Part shown: one piece after another, positions 1 through 7,457 of the stretch
Position numbering within the stretch: position 1 is the stretch's first letter
How the letters are laid out: every line of letters starts with the position of its first letter
Assembly: GCF_004122095.1 (NCBI RefSeq)
Contig: NZ_SAWZ01000014.1
Span: 1-64,000, forward strand
Length of the DNA stretch: 64,000 bases
From: Pseudoxanthomonas composti
GTDB taxonomy: Bacteria > Pseudomonadota > Gammaproteobacteria > Xanthomonadales > Xanthomonadaceae
Direction of reading: 5' to 3'
Translations under genes and position numbers: made by a program
Notes under the pieces: model-generated
Databases searched by the model: none
What the model was told of the DNA's origin: nothing
What the model saw: only the letters and a program-made list of their open reading frames with translations

Positions 1-262
1 GGACGGCGCTCAACTCGCTTCGCTCAAACAGGCGCGCCTCTTCGCCCGTTTTTTCCTCCGGTGCTCGGCGAGCTTTACGGCTCCAAAGGTCAAGGGCGAA
101 GATCAACAGCAACAGCAACAGCAACAGCAACGGCAACGGCAACGGCAACAGCTTCGCCATCCAACTCACGCCAGTGGGAGAAGGGACTGCAGAGGCGCGC
201 AGCGATCTCGTCGCCCTGCCGAGGAACTCTCTCCGAACACGCTGACTCGGCAGCGCGACCAG
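1..262. other. Non-coding window edge, no gene seen
   Basis: I see no credible gene here. The stretch lies downstream of the leftward nagX stop at 263 and runs to the window edge. It holds a hexamer microsatellite (listed separately) and a T-rich run near 49-56. Reading frames across it are made of the repeat and have no recognisable protein character. Confidence 0.6.
104..151. repeat. Hexanucleotide tandem repeat CAACAG/CAACGG
   Basis: Eight uninterrupted copies of a 6-bp unit: four CAACAG, three CAACGG, then CAACAG. It lies about 110 bp past the nagX stop and outside any credible gene. On the opposite strand it would read as an alternating Val-Ala string, but no gene supports that frame. 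Copy number of such tracts can vary by strand slippage. Confidence 0.95.
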
Positions 263-1327
263 TCAGATCTTGATCACCAGCCCACGGCGCTGCATCCACC
301 GCGCGACGCACCACCACACGCCAACGAAAGCCAACGCGAACGCCAGCGAAGGCAGCTTGGGCCCGAAGCGCGGGGTCATCCAGTCGGCGAAGCCGACGCG
401 ATAGATCGTCTCCCACCAGCCCAGCCCGGCCAGCGCATAGACCATCAGCGCCGAACCCGCATACACCGTGATGGCGTTGATGCCGAACGCCTTGCCCAGC
501 GGCGGCAACCCGCGGCGATCGATCAGCTGGTGGAACAACCACAAGCCCAGCAGCGCCCAGCCCGCGGTCCACAGCACGAACGAGGGCGTCCATAGATTCT
601 TGTTGAACGGCAACCACGGCGACCAGGCCGCGCCCAGCACCAGCAGCATCAGTCCGGCCACCGGCAACCAGGCACTGCGCCCCAGCCGTAACCATTGCCC
701 CGCCACCACCCCCAGCAGGGTCGTGGCCAGGGCCGGCAGCGTGCTCAGCAGGCCCTCGGGGTCATGACCCAGCCCGGTGGCGGGATCGAACTCGTACACC
801 AGGGGTCCCAGCAGCGCAGTGTCCAGCCGGCTGGCCAGATTGGTGAACGGTGCGTAGCCGGATGGGGCCATCAGCGCCCAGTCGGCCAGCAGGAGGCCGA
901 TGGCCAGCGCGCCGAGCGACAAGGGCCTGGCCCAGGTCGCCAGCAGCCCGGCCGCGAAAAAGCACAGCCCGATCCGTTGCAGCACGCCCCAGGGGCGGAA
1001 GTGCGGCTTGTCCAGGCACCACATCGCCACCGCGTGCAGGGCCAGGCCGAGCAGCACGATCTTCAGCGCACGCCAGGCAATACGGCCCCGCAGGCCGCCC
1101 AGCGCACCGCCAGCCTCCACCCGCGGCACGATGCCCAGGGCGATGGACACGCCCACCACGAACAGGAAAAACGGGAAGATCAGGTCGGTCGGCGTGCAGC
1201 CATGCCAGTGCGCATGCAGCAGCGGCGCGTAGACGTGCGACCAATCGCCGGGGTTATTGACCAGCAGCATCGCCGCCACGGTGATGCCGCGCAGGGCATC
1301 GACCGAATCGAACCGTCTTGCGTGCAT
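263..1327 (-). CDS. nagX: NagX-like membrane acyltransferase (DUF5009 / heparan-alpha-glucosaminide N-acetyltransferase-like)
   Basis: A 354-residue polytopic inner-membrane protein. The N-terminus has the DSVDALRG motif typical of the family (about residues 7-14), followed by about ten hydrophobic segments, including an FPFFLFVVGVS stretch. Relatives resemble the eukaryotic heparan-alpha-glucosaminide N-acetyltransferase and sit in bacterial NAG and chitin clusters; the biochemical role of NagX is not well established. The ATG at 1327 begins just after the family motif's expected N-terminus and 5 bp after the nagA stop, so this is the last gene of the nagP-nagQ-nagB-II-nagA-nagX operon. The frame stays open further upstream, but that part lies inside nagA and is a shadow. 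Confidence 0.85.
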   Translation of the reverse strand: MHARRFDSVDALRGITVAAMLLVNNPGDWSHVYAPLLHAHWHGCTPTDLIFPFFLFVVGVSIALGIVPRVEAGGALGGLRGRIAWRALKIVLLGLALHAVAMWCLDKPHFRPWGVLQRIGLCFFAAGLLATWARPLSLGALAIGLLLADWALMAPSGYAPFTNLASRLDTALLGPLVYEFDPATGLGHDPEGLLSTLPALATTLLGVVAGQWLRLGRSAWLPVAGLMLLVLGAAWSPWLPFNKNLWTPSFVLWTAGWALLGLWLFHQLIDRRGLPPLGKAFGINAITVYAGSALMVYALAGLGWWETIYRVGFADWMTPRFGPKLPSLAFALAFVGVWWCVARWMQRRGLVIKI

Positions 1328-1332
1328 GCCGG

Positions 1333-2484
1333 TCAGGCCGCGCTGGCGCGGCCGCCGATCCAGGTCTGGACCACGCCCAGTTGCGCATCCAGCGCCACCA
1401 GGTCCGCGCGCAGGCCCGGCGCGATGCTGCCGCGCTCGTGCTCCAGCTTGAGGAACTGGGCCGGATACAGCGCGGCCATGCGCACGGCCTCCTCCAGGGA
1501 CAGCCCCAGCAGCTGCACGCTGTTGCGCACCGCGCTGGCCATGTCCAGCGCCGAGCCGGCCAGCGAACCGGCGGCATTGCGCACCACGCCATCGACCGCG
1601 GTGATGGTCTCGCCGTAGAGGTCGAAGCTGGGGCTGGCATCGCCCACCATCGGCATGGCATCGGTCACCAGCAGGACCTTGCCGCGCGGCTTGGCCGCCA
1701 GCGCCACGCGCAGCGAGCCCGGATGCACGTGTACGCCATCGACGATGACCCCGCACCAGCTGTCGGCATCCTCCAGCGCCGCGCCCACCGCGCCCGGCTC
1801 GCGCCCCTGCAGCGGCGACATGGCGTTGTAGAGGTGGGTGAAGCCGCGCAGGCCGGCCTGCAGGCCCGCCCGGACCTGCTCGTAGGTCGCCGCCGTGTGC
1901 CCGGCCACCACCATCGCCCCACGCGCGCAGAACGCGGCGATGCGCTCGGGGCCGATCACTTCCGGTGCCACCGTCAGCAGGGTCAGGCCGTTGTCCAGCG
2001 CGGTGACCATTTCGATCTCGTCGGCATCGGGCACGCGAAAGCGCTGCATGTCGTGCGTGCCCTTGCGCGCCGGCGCCAGGTACGGCCCTTCCAGGTGCAC
2101 GCCCAGCACGCCATCCACGCCCTGGGCGATGGCCTGGCGCGTAGCGTCGATGGCCGTGCGCATGACGTCCGCGCCGTCGCTGATCAGGGTCGGCAGGAAG
2201 GCGGTGGTGCCGAACTTGCGGTGCGCCTTGCCGATGGCCTCGATGCCTGCAGCGGTGGGCGTGTTGTTGAACAGCACCCCGCCACCGCCGTTGACCTGGA
2301 TGTCGATGAAGCCTGGCGCCAGCCAGGCCCCCTGCAGGTCGCGCAGGTCATCGGTGTGCGCCTTGGCGCCGGCGGTGTCGGTCACGGCGGCGATGCGGCC
2401 ATCGCGAACCACCACCGCCCCCTCCTCGATCAGTCCCTGCGCCGCCAGGACGCGCGCGTTGACCAGGGCGAAGGACGTGCTCAT
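1333..2484 (-). CDS. nagA: N-acetylglucosamine-6-phosphate deacetylase
   Basis: Removes acetate from GlcNAc-6-phosphate to give glucosamine-6-phosphate in the cytoplasm. 383 residues, normal for the amidohydrolase NagA family. Metal and catalytic positions are visible at the expected spacing: E132 in HLEGPY, H196 in AGHTAA, H217 in FTHLYNAM and the catalytic D275 in VTDAM. The N-terminal beta-sandwich segment runs to GFIDIQVNG (about 58-66). The ATG at 2484 overlaps the nagB-II stop by 4 bp (ATGA), implying translational coupling. Its product feeds the deaminase encoded just upstream, so the two steps to fructose-6-phosphate are adjacent. Confidence 0.95.
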   Translation of the reverse strand: MSTSFALVNARVLAAQGLIEEGAVVVRDGRIAAVTDTAGAKAHTDDLRDLQGAWLAPGFIDIQVNGGGGVLFNNTPTAAGIEAIGKAHRKFGTTAFLPTLISDGADVMRTAIDATRQAIAQGVDGVLGVHLEGPYLAPARKGTHDMQRFRVPDADEIEMVTALDNGLTLLTVAPEVIGPERIAAFCARGAMVVAGHTAATYEQVRAGLQAGLRGFTHLYNAMSPLQGREPGAVGAALEDADSWCGVIVDGVHVHPGSLRVALAAKPRGKVLLVTDAMPMVGDASPSFDLYGETITAVDGVVRNAAGSLAGSALDMASAVRNSVQLLGLSLEEAVRMAALYPAQFLKLEHERGSIAPGLRADLVALDAQLGVVQTWIGGRASAA

Positions 2485-3521
2485 ACGGTTTCGGTGACCT
2501 TGTTCAGATGCGGCGGCACGTCGGGATTGTGGCCACGCGCCAGTGCCAGGGCGTTGATCGCCTTGTAGAAGCTCTGGATGGTCAGCAGCGGCGCGCAGGC
2601 CGGATGTGGCGGCGCCGCCAGCGGCAGATCGCCGTGGGCCGAGGCAACCCACACCTGCGCGCCGCGGCCGCGGAACTCCTCGGCCAGGGCCAGGGTGCCG
2701 GCCTCGGTGCCATCGGGCTGGGCGAAGCACAGCACCGGGAAGCCCTCACCCACCAGCGCCATCGGCCCGTGCTTCACCTCGGCCGAGCTATAGGCCTCGG
2801 CGTGCAGGCCGCAGGTTTCCTTGAACTTCAATGCCGCTTCCTGCGCCGCGCCCAGGCCCAGGCCACGGCCGAGCACGAACAGGTTGTGCGCCCCGGTCAG
2901 GCCGGTGGTCAGGCTGGACCAGTCCGATTGCCAGGCGCTGCGCAGGGCCTGCGGCAGGGTCTCCAGCGCGGCCAGCAGCTTCGGCTCCCGCGACCACTGC
3001 GCAGCCAGCTGCAGCAGTGCCGCCAGCGAGGCCAGGTAGCTCTTGGTGGCGGCCACCGACTTCTCCGGGCCGGCGCACAGCGGGATCACCGTGTCGGCCA
3101 GCTGCGCCAGCGGCGAATCCTCCACGTTCACCAGCGCCACCACGCGCGCGCCGGCGGCCTTGGCGGCTTCGGCATTGCGCAGCAGGTCCGGGCTCTTGCC
3201 CGACTGCGAGATGGCGATGAACAAGGCGCCGGCCAGCTTCAACGGCGCGGCGTAGACCGAGCCGATCGAAGGCGAGGCCGAGGCGGTGACGATGCCCAGC
3301 TGGGTCTCGAACAGGTACTTGGCGAAGGTCGCCGCGTGGTCGGAGCTGCCGCGCGCGCAGGTGGCGATGAACGGCGGCGGGTTGGCGCGCAGTTCGGCGG
3401 CCAGCGCCGCCACCGTGTCGTGGTTGCGCGCGAACTGCGCGGCCACGACATCGCCGGTGGAGGCGGCTTCGTTGAACATCAGGGTCTGGTCTGCCTGCGG
3501 CAGCGGTGCGGCGGAATTCAT
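2481..3521 (-). CDS. nagB-II: SIS-domain glucosamine-6-phosphate deaminase (NagB-II type)
   Basis: 346 residues with two SIS sugar-isomerase domains (roughly 30-180 and 195-340). It lacks the N-terminal glutamine amidotransferase domain of GlmS, which with the nag context points to catabolic deamination of glucosamine-6-phosphate to fructose-6-phosphate rather than synthesis. CARGSSDHA and ISQSGKSPDLL are the phosphosugar-binding SIS motifs, and the C-terminal HNPDVPPHLNKVTETV is typical of this group. I chose the ATG at 3521; a GTG at 3539 in frame would overlap the preceding lacI gene by 8 bp and is possible. It replaces the unrelated hexameric NagB of enterics. Confidence 0.9.
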   Translation of the reverse strand: MNSAAPLPQADQTLMFNEAASTGDVVAAQFARNHDTVAALAAELRANPPPFIATCARGSSDHAATFAKYLFETQLGIVTASASPSIGSVYAAPLKLAGALFIAISQSGKSPDLLRNAEAAKAAGARVVALVNVEDSPLAQLADTVIPLCAGPEKSVAATKSYLASLAALLQLAAQWSREPKLLAALETLPQALRSAWQSDWSSLTTGLTGAHNLFVLGRGLGLGAAQEAALKFKETCGLHAEAYSSAEVKHGPMALVGEGFPVLCFAQPDGTEAGTLALAEEFRGRGAQVWVASAHGDLPLAAPPHPACAPLLTIQSFYKAINALALARGHNPDVPPHLNKVTETV

Positions 3522-3531
3522 AGGCGTCGAA

Positions 3532-4599
3532 TCAGGCACTCTGGGTCTTGGCCTCGGCGCGCGCGGGGCGCACCGGGGCGGTGGAACCGCGCACGACCAG
3601 CTGCGGCGTGAAGCCCTGGTTGTGCAGGGCGATGGGCGTATCGGCGTAGGCGTCCTGGCGCAGGCGCGCGATCAGCAGGCGCGCGGCCTGCTTGGCGATG
3701 TCCTCGGTGGCCTGCTTGGCCGTGGTCAGCGGCGGCCAGGACTGCTTGGAGAACGGGCTGTCCTCGAAGCCGGCGATGGACAAGTCGTAGGGCACGTTCA
3801 TGCCGGCGGACTTGGCCGCGGCCAGCACGCCGGCGGCGATCTCGTCGTTGGAGCCGAAGATCGCCGTGGGCGGCTCGCGCAGCGCCAGCAGCCGACGCGC
3901 GCCGCGGAAGCCATCGTCGAAGGTGTAGTCGCCGGGAATCACCAGGTGCTTGTCCGGGCTGATGCCGTAGTCCTTCAGCGCCTGCTCGTAGCCGGCATGG
4001 CGCTCGGTGGAGGAGCGATGCGCCATCCCCCCCATCAAAAAGCCGATGCGCTGGTGACCCAGCTGGATCAGGTGCTCGGTGATTTCGTAGGCCGCATCGC
4101 GATCGTCCACGTAGACGCAGGGCGGGCCGTCGCCGGGGTCCTCGGTGGCGGCGATGATGCGCACCAGCTGCACCCCGCGCGCGCTGAGCGCGGCGATCAG
4201 CTCGGGCCGCTCGGACATCGGCGCGGTCAGCACCAGCCCGGCCAGGCGCGAGCGTTGCACGAACTCGGCCAGCTCCTCGGCCAGCAGCGGCGAGGTCGAA
4301 TCGCAGGGCTGGATCTGCAGGCCGAAGCCGGTCTCCCGGCACGCGGCCAGCACGCCGTTCTGCACGCCGATGATGTGGTACGGGTTGGGGTTGTCGTAGA
4401 CCAGCCCGATCACGAAGGGCGTGGCGCTGCGCAGGTTGCGCGCGGCCGGGTCGGGCTCGTAGTCCAGCTCGGCGATGGCGTGCAGCACGCGCGCGCGTGT
4501 GCCCTGCATCACCGAGGGCTCGTTGTTGATCACCCGCGAGACGGTCTTCAGCGAGACCTTCGCGCGTTCGGCAACGTCCTTGATCGTGGGTCGGCGCAT
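3532..4599 (-). CDS. nagQ: LacI-family transcriptional regulator of the NAG operon
   Basis: 355 residues. The N-terminus TIKDVAERAKVSLKTVSRV (about 4-22) is a textbook LacI helix-turn-helix followed by the hinge helix, then a periplasmic-binding-protein-like effector domain ending near residue 335. It is the second gene of the operon, between the permease and the deaminase. It probably represses its own operon and the divergent glucokinase through the TGACAACGTTGTCA palindrome; the effector is likely a NAG-derived phosphosugar. The ATG at 4599 is preceded by AGGAT about 8 bp upstream; an earlier in-frame start at 4626 is not needed. The symbol follows Xanthomonas usage and is an inference. 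Confidence 0.88.
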   Translation of the reverse strand: MRRPTIKDVAERAKVSLKTVSRVINNEPSVMQGTRARVLHAIAELDYEPDPAARNLRSATPFVIGLVYDNPNPYHIIGVQNGVLAACRETGFGLQIQPCDSTSPLLAEELAEFVQRSRLAGLVLTAPMSERPELIAALSARGVQLVRIIAATEDPGDGPPCVYVDDRDAAYEITEHLIQLGHQRIGFLMGGMAHRSSTERHAGYEQALKDYGISPDKHLVIPGDYTFDDGFRGARRLLALREPPTAIFGSNDEIAAGVLAAAKSAGMNVPYDLSIAGFEDSPFSKQSWPPLTTAKQATEDIAKQAARLLIARLRQDAYADTPIALHNQGFTPQLVVRGSTAPVRPARAEAKTQSA

Positions 4600-4626
4600 G
4601 GGGATCCTATGGAGCGAGGAGGCCAA

Positions 4627-5889
4627 TCAGCCCCGGCCTGCCAAGCGCTGTCCGGCGCGGTAGCCGCGCAGCGCGAAGAACAGGATGTACAGGTAGCAGG
4701 GCACGGCCAGGCCGGCGAACACCCACTGGAAATCGTAGTGCTGCTTGAGCACGGCGAAGGCCTGCGGGATCAGCGCGCCGCCGGCGATGCCCATCACCAG
4801 CAGCGCCGATCCGGTCTCGGTGAAACGACCCAGGCCCTTGATCGCCAGCGGGAAGATCGCCGGCCACATCATCGCGTTGGCAAAGCCCAGCGCGGCCACG
4901 AACCCCACCGACACGTAGCCATGGGTCAGCAGTGCGGCAATGGCGAACGCCACGCCCAACAGCGCCGAGACGGCCAGATAGGCCTGCTGGGAAAACACGC
5001 GCGGGATGGTCACCAGCCCCACCACATAGCCCAGCAGCATGGCGCCCAGGGTGAAGGAGGTGAAGAACTTGGTCTCGTCCAGCGGCAGGCCGAAGCCATT
5101 GCCATAGGTGCCGATGGCATCGCCGGCGAGCACCTCCACGCCGACGTAGACGAACAGGCACAGCACGCCCAGCCACAGATGCGGGAACTGGAAAATGCTG
5201 CCGCGCGCACTTGCGCCATCGGTGGACGCGTTGGCCTCGCTGCTCTTCAGTTCCGGCAGCGGCGAGAAGACGATGAACACCGCCACCAGCACCAGCACGC
5301 CGGCCATCGTCATGTAGGGGCCGTGGATTTTCGCGGCAAAGGCGGTGAGCAACTGCGCCTTGGTTGCCGCATCGGCCGCGGCGACCTGCGCGGACAGATC
5401 GCCGATGCCGTGCAGTACCAGCGAGCCGATCACGATGGGCGCCAGGATGCCGGCGATCTTGTTGCACAGGCCCATGGCGGCGATGCGCCGGGCCGCGGTC
5501 TCGATCGGCCCCAGGATGCTCACGTAGGGATTGACCGCCGTCTGCAGCAGCGCCAGGCCGCCGCCGATCACGAACAGCCCCGACAGCGCGCCGGCATACC
5601 AACGCTGGGTGGAGAACTGGCCGAACATCGCCGCGCCCACCGCCATCACCAGCAGGCTGAGCGCCAGGCCCTTTTTCAGGCCCGTCGCGCGCATCACCGC
5701 CGCCGCCGGCAGCGCCAGGACGAAATAGGAGATGTAGAACACGAACACCACCAGGAAGGCGTTGACCTCGTTCAGGTCGAAGGCCAGCCGCACGAAGGTG
5801 ATCAGCGGCCCGTTGATCCAGGTGAAGAAACCGATGATGAAGAACAGCAGGCCGGTCACGGCCAGGGCGGAGGTGTTTCGGTTTGACAT
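4627..5889 (-). CDS. nagP: MFS N-acetylglucosamine permease (FucP/NagP family)
   Basis: 420-residue major-facilitator transporter with about 12 hydrophobic segments, starting with an ALAVTGLLFFIIGFFTWING segment characteristic of the FucP sugar:H+ symporter branch. In this context it is the inner-membrane NAG importer, which means the sugar enters unphosphorylated and needs a cytoplasmic kinase; that matches the divergent glucokinase-type gene. It is the first gene of the leftward operon, separated from lacI by 27 bp. The upstream gap carries candidate operators for the LacI protein. Confidence 0.9.
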   Translation of the reverse strand: MSNRNTSALAVTGLLFFIIGFFTWINGPLITFVRLAFDLNEVNAFLVVFVFYISYFVLALPAAAVMRATGLKKGLALSLLVMAVGAAMFGQFSTQRWYAGALSGLFVIGGGLALLQTAVNPYVSILGPIETAARRIAAMGLCNKIAGILAPIVIGSLVLHGIGDLSAQVAAADAATKAQLLTAFAAKIHGPYMTMAGVLVLVAVFIVFSPLPELKSSEANASTDGASARGSIFQFPHLWLGVLCLFVYVGVEVLAGDAIGTYGNGFGLPLDETKFFTSFTLGAMLLGYVVGLVTIPRVFSQQAYLAVSALLGVAFAIAALLTHGYVSVGFVAALGFANAMMWPAIFPLAIKGLGRFTETGSALLVMGIAGGALIPQAFAVLKQHYDFQWVFAGLAVPCYLYILFFALRGYRAGQRLAGRG

Positions 5890-5974
5890 GGATCACGACC
5901 CGGTAGGACGCCGGTACCGCGGAAGGCCGGCAGGACTGGGATCTTCCCCGAAGACCCCTGTGGTGGACATGCGG

Positions 5975-5988
5975 GACTAACGTTGTCA
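5975..5988. promoter_or_regulatory. Imperfect NAG-regulon operator upstream of nagP
   Basis: The sequence GACTAACGTTGTCA keeps the right ten bases (AACGTTGTCA) of the perfect palindrome at 6217-6230 while the left arm has diverged. It lies 86-99 bp upstream of the nagP start, a plausible operator position for the leftward operon. Assignment to the LacI protein encoded here is inference. Confidence 0.5.
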
Positions 5989-6178
5989 CAAGGGCGCCGG
6001 CTTTGCCAAGCCTCGCGCTTGCGAGCGAGGGTTGGACCGCGCCGCATCGAGCGCAAGTGCATTCGCCTTTGGTCGTAGCACGCCGCACGGCTGCAACCGA
6101 TTCCAGGAGCGACTTCAAAACAATAAGGAGCGCCGACCGAGGGACCGCGCTCAGGCACCCCCTGTGTCCGGGAATCCC

Positions 6179-6209
6179 TGACGTTGGCGTCATGTAAAAA
6201 AATCATGAC
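6179..6209. promoter_or_regulatory. Overlapping inverted repeats in the nagP-nagK gap
   Basis: TGACGTTGGCGTCA (6179-6192) is an inverted repeat with 5-bp arms and a 4-bp centre. It overlaps a second one, GTCATG...CATGAC (6189-6194 with 6204-6209), whose 9-bp spacer is almost all A/T. They lie immediately upstream of the perfect operator and could be additional regulator sites or promoter elements for the rightward genes. Confidence 0.4.
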
Positions 6210-6216
6210 GATCTGT

Positions 6217-6230
6217 TGACAACGTTGTCA
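6217..6230. promoter_or_regulatory. Perfect palindromic operator TGACAACGTTGTCA
   Basis: A 14-bp perfect palindrome with a central CG, the usual form of LacI-family operators. The preceding T makes TTGACA at 6216-6221, a consensus -35 hexamer, so a bound repressor would block polymerase at the kinase promoter. No good -10 is visible at 17 bp. It sits 76 bp before the GTG chosen for the kinase. Confidence 0.7.
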
Positions 6231-6305
6231 GCGGATCGCAAAACTCCAGGTCATGCCACGGCGGCGCCGCTGTCCAGGGCCGCATACCGCCATCGGGGAC
6301 GATCC

Positions 6306-7331
6306 GTGCTTTCCAACGCCACCTCCGGTTCCACCCTCGCCTCCTCGCGCCAGCCGTTCATCGCGGCCGACGTCGGCGGCACGCACGTGCGCATCGGCCT
6401 GGTGCACGCCACCGGCGACGCCGCGCGCCCGGTGGACGTGGTCAATTACCGCAAGTACGCCTGCGCGGCCTACCCGGGGCTGGCCGAGATCATCGGCGAC
6501 TTCCTGGGTACGCTCGATGGCGGCACCGCCGAGTGCGGCGTGATCGCCAGCGCCGGCTTTCCGCTGGAAGACGGCACGGTGATCACCGCCAACCTGCCCT
6601 GGCGGCTGTCCCCGCGCGAGATCCAGCAGCGCCTGGGGCTGCGCGACCTGCGGCTGGTCAACGATTTCGAAGCCGTGGCCTACGCCGCGGCGCTGGTGGG
6701 CGACAACGAGGTGCTGCGCCTGACCGGCCCGGCCACCGCCTCCGAGCGCGGCCCGACCCTGGTGCTGGGACCTGGCACCGGCCTGGGTGCGGCGGTGTGG
6801 ATCCCCAACGCCCACGGCGCCACCGTGCTGGCCACCGAGGCCGGACAGGCCGCGCTCAGCGCGGGCAACCCGCTGGAGCTGGCGCTGCTGGAGCGCATGC
6901 TGGCCCGGCAGCCGCACGTCCCGGTGGAATCGGCGCTGTCCGGCCCGGGCCTGCTCAATCTCTACGGCCTGCTGTGCGAACTGCGGGGCCAGGCACCGGC
7001 GCACGCCACGCCCGGCGAGGTCACCGCCGCCGCCACGCGTGGCGATGACCCGCTGGCGCGCGAGGCGCTCGAGGTGTTCTGCGGATTCCTGGGCAGCGCC
7101 GTGGGCGACATGGCCCTGCTGTACGGCATCACCGGCGGGGTCTACCTGGCCGGCGGGATCCTGCCGCAGATCCGCGAGTTCCTGCTGCAGAGCCGCTTCG
7201 TCGAGCGCTTCCTCAACAAGGGACCGATGCGAGCGGCGCTGGAGCGCATTCCCGTGCGACTGGTCGAGCACGGACAACTGGGAGTTCTGGGTGCCGCCAA
7301 CTGGTACCTCGGCCAGACGCAACACGCATGA
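6306..7331 (+). CDS. nagK: Glucokinase-family NAG/glucose kinase
   Basis: 341 residues from a GTG at 6306, which has a GGGGAC Shine-Dalgarno-like stretch just upstream. It belongs to the Glk (not ROK) sugar-kinase family: the phosphate-binding AADVGGTHVRIGLV is near residues 20-33, LVNDFEAVAY supplies the catalytic Asp region, and VLGPGTGLGAA is the adenosine-binding loop. In this cluster the likely substrate is GlcNAc imported by NagP, giving GlcNAc-6-phosphate for NagA, though glucose cannot be excluded from sequence. An in-frame TTG start at 6216 would lie inside the operator and is rejected. First gene of the rightward arm. Confidence 0.82.
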   Translation: MLSNATSGSTLASSRQPFIAADVGGTHVRIGLVHATGDAARPVDVVNYRKYACAAYPGLAEIIGDFLGTLDGGTAECGVIASAGFPLEDGTVITANLPWRLSPREIQQRLGLRDLRLVNDFEAVAYAAALVGDNEVLRLTGPATASERGPTLVLGPGTGLGAAVWIPNAHGATVLATEAGQAALSAGNPLELALLERMLARQPHVPVESALSGPGLLNLYGLLCELRGQAPAHATPGEVTAAATRGDDPLAREALEVFCGFLGSAVGDMALLYGITGGVYLAGGILPQIREFLLQSRFVERFLNKGPMRAALERIPVRLVEHGQLGVLGAANWYLGQTQHA

Positions 7332-7412
7332 GCAGATCACGTGCGGGCGCCAGGGGGCGTTCGCACGCAGGCAGTGAAGGATCGGCAAGACCGTCGTACC
7401 ACGCACAGGCAC

Positions 7413-7428
7413 TGGCAGCGCGCTGCCA
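7413..7428. promoter_or_regulatory. 16-bp perfect palindrome upstream of the TonB-dependent receptor
   Basis: TGGCAGCGCGCTGCCA is a perfect palindrome 30 bp upstream of the receptor start codon. It could be an operator for another regulator or, as RNA, a hairpin in the leader. It does not resemble the TGACAACGTTGTCA operator. Confidence 0.5.
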
Positions 7429-7457
7429 CCACTCAACAACAGTGATGGGGAAGCATC

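Larger units (their letters stand above)
5890..6305. other. Divergent regulatory gap between nagP and nagK
   Basis: 416 bp with no gene. It contains an imperfect LacI-type operator near nagP, a cluster of inverted repeats at 6179-6209, a perfect 14-bp palindrome at 6217-6230, and a single GGAGCGACTTCA fragment of the dispersed REP-like family at 6106-6117. A TTG-initiated extension of the kinase frame starts inside the palindrome and is not credible. Confidence 0.7.

Noticed and set aside
2481-3521. Glucosamine-fructose-6-phosphate aminotransferase (GlmS)
   Set aside because: There is no N-terminal glutamine amidotransferase domain and the gene sits in a catabolic NAG operon.
3286-5886. An open frame of about 866 codons opposite the lacI and permease genes
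   Set aside because: It lies antisense to two clear genes, is rich in Arg, Gln, His and Gly from GC-rich complement codons and shows no domain; a shadow frame of high-G+C DNA.
6216-6305. TTG-initiated N-terminal extension of the kinase
   Set aside because: It would begin inside the operator palindrome and -35 element and adds 30 residues unlike the Glk family; the GTG at 6306 is better.
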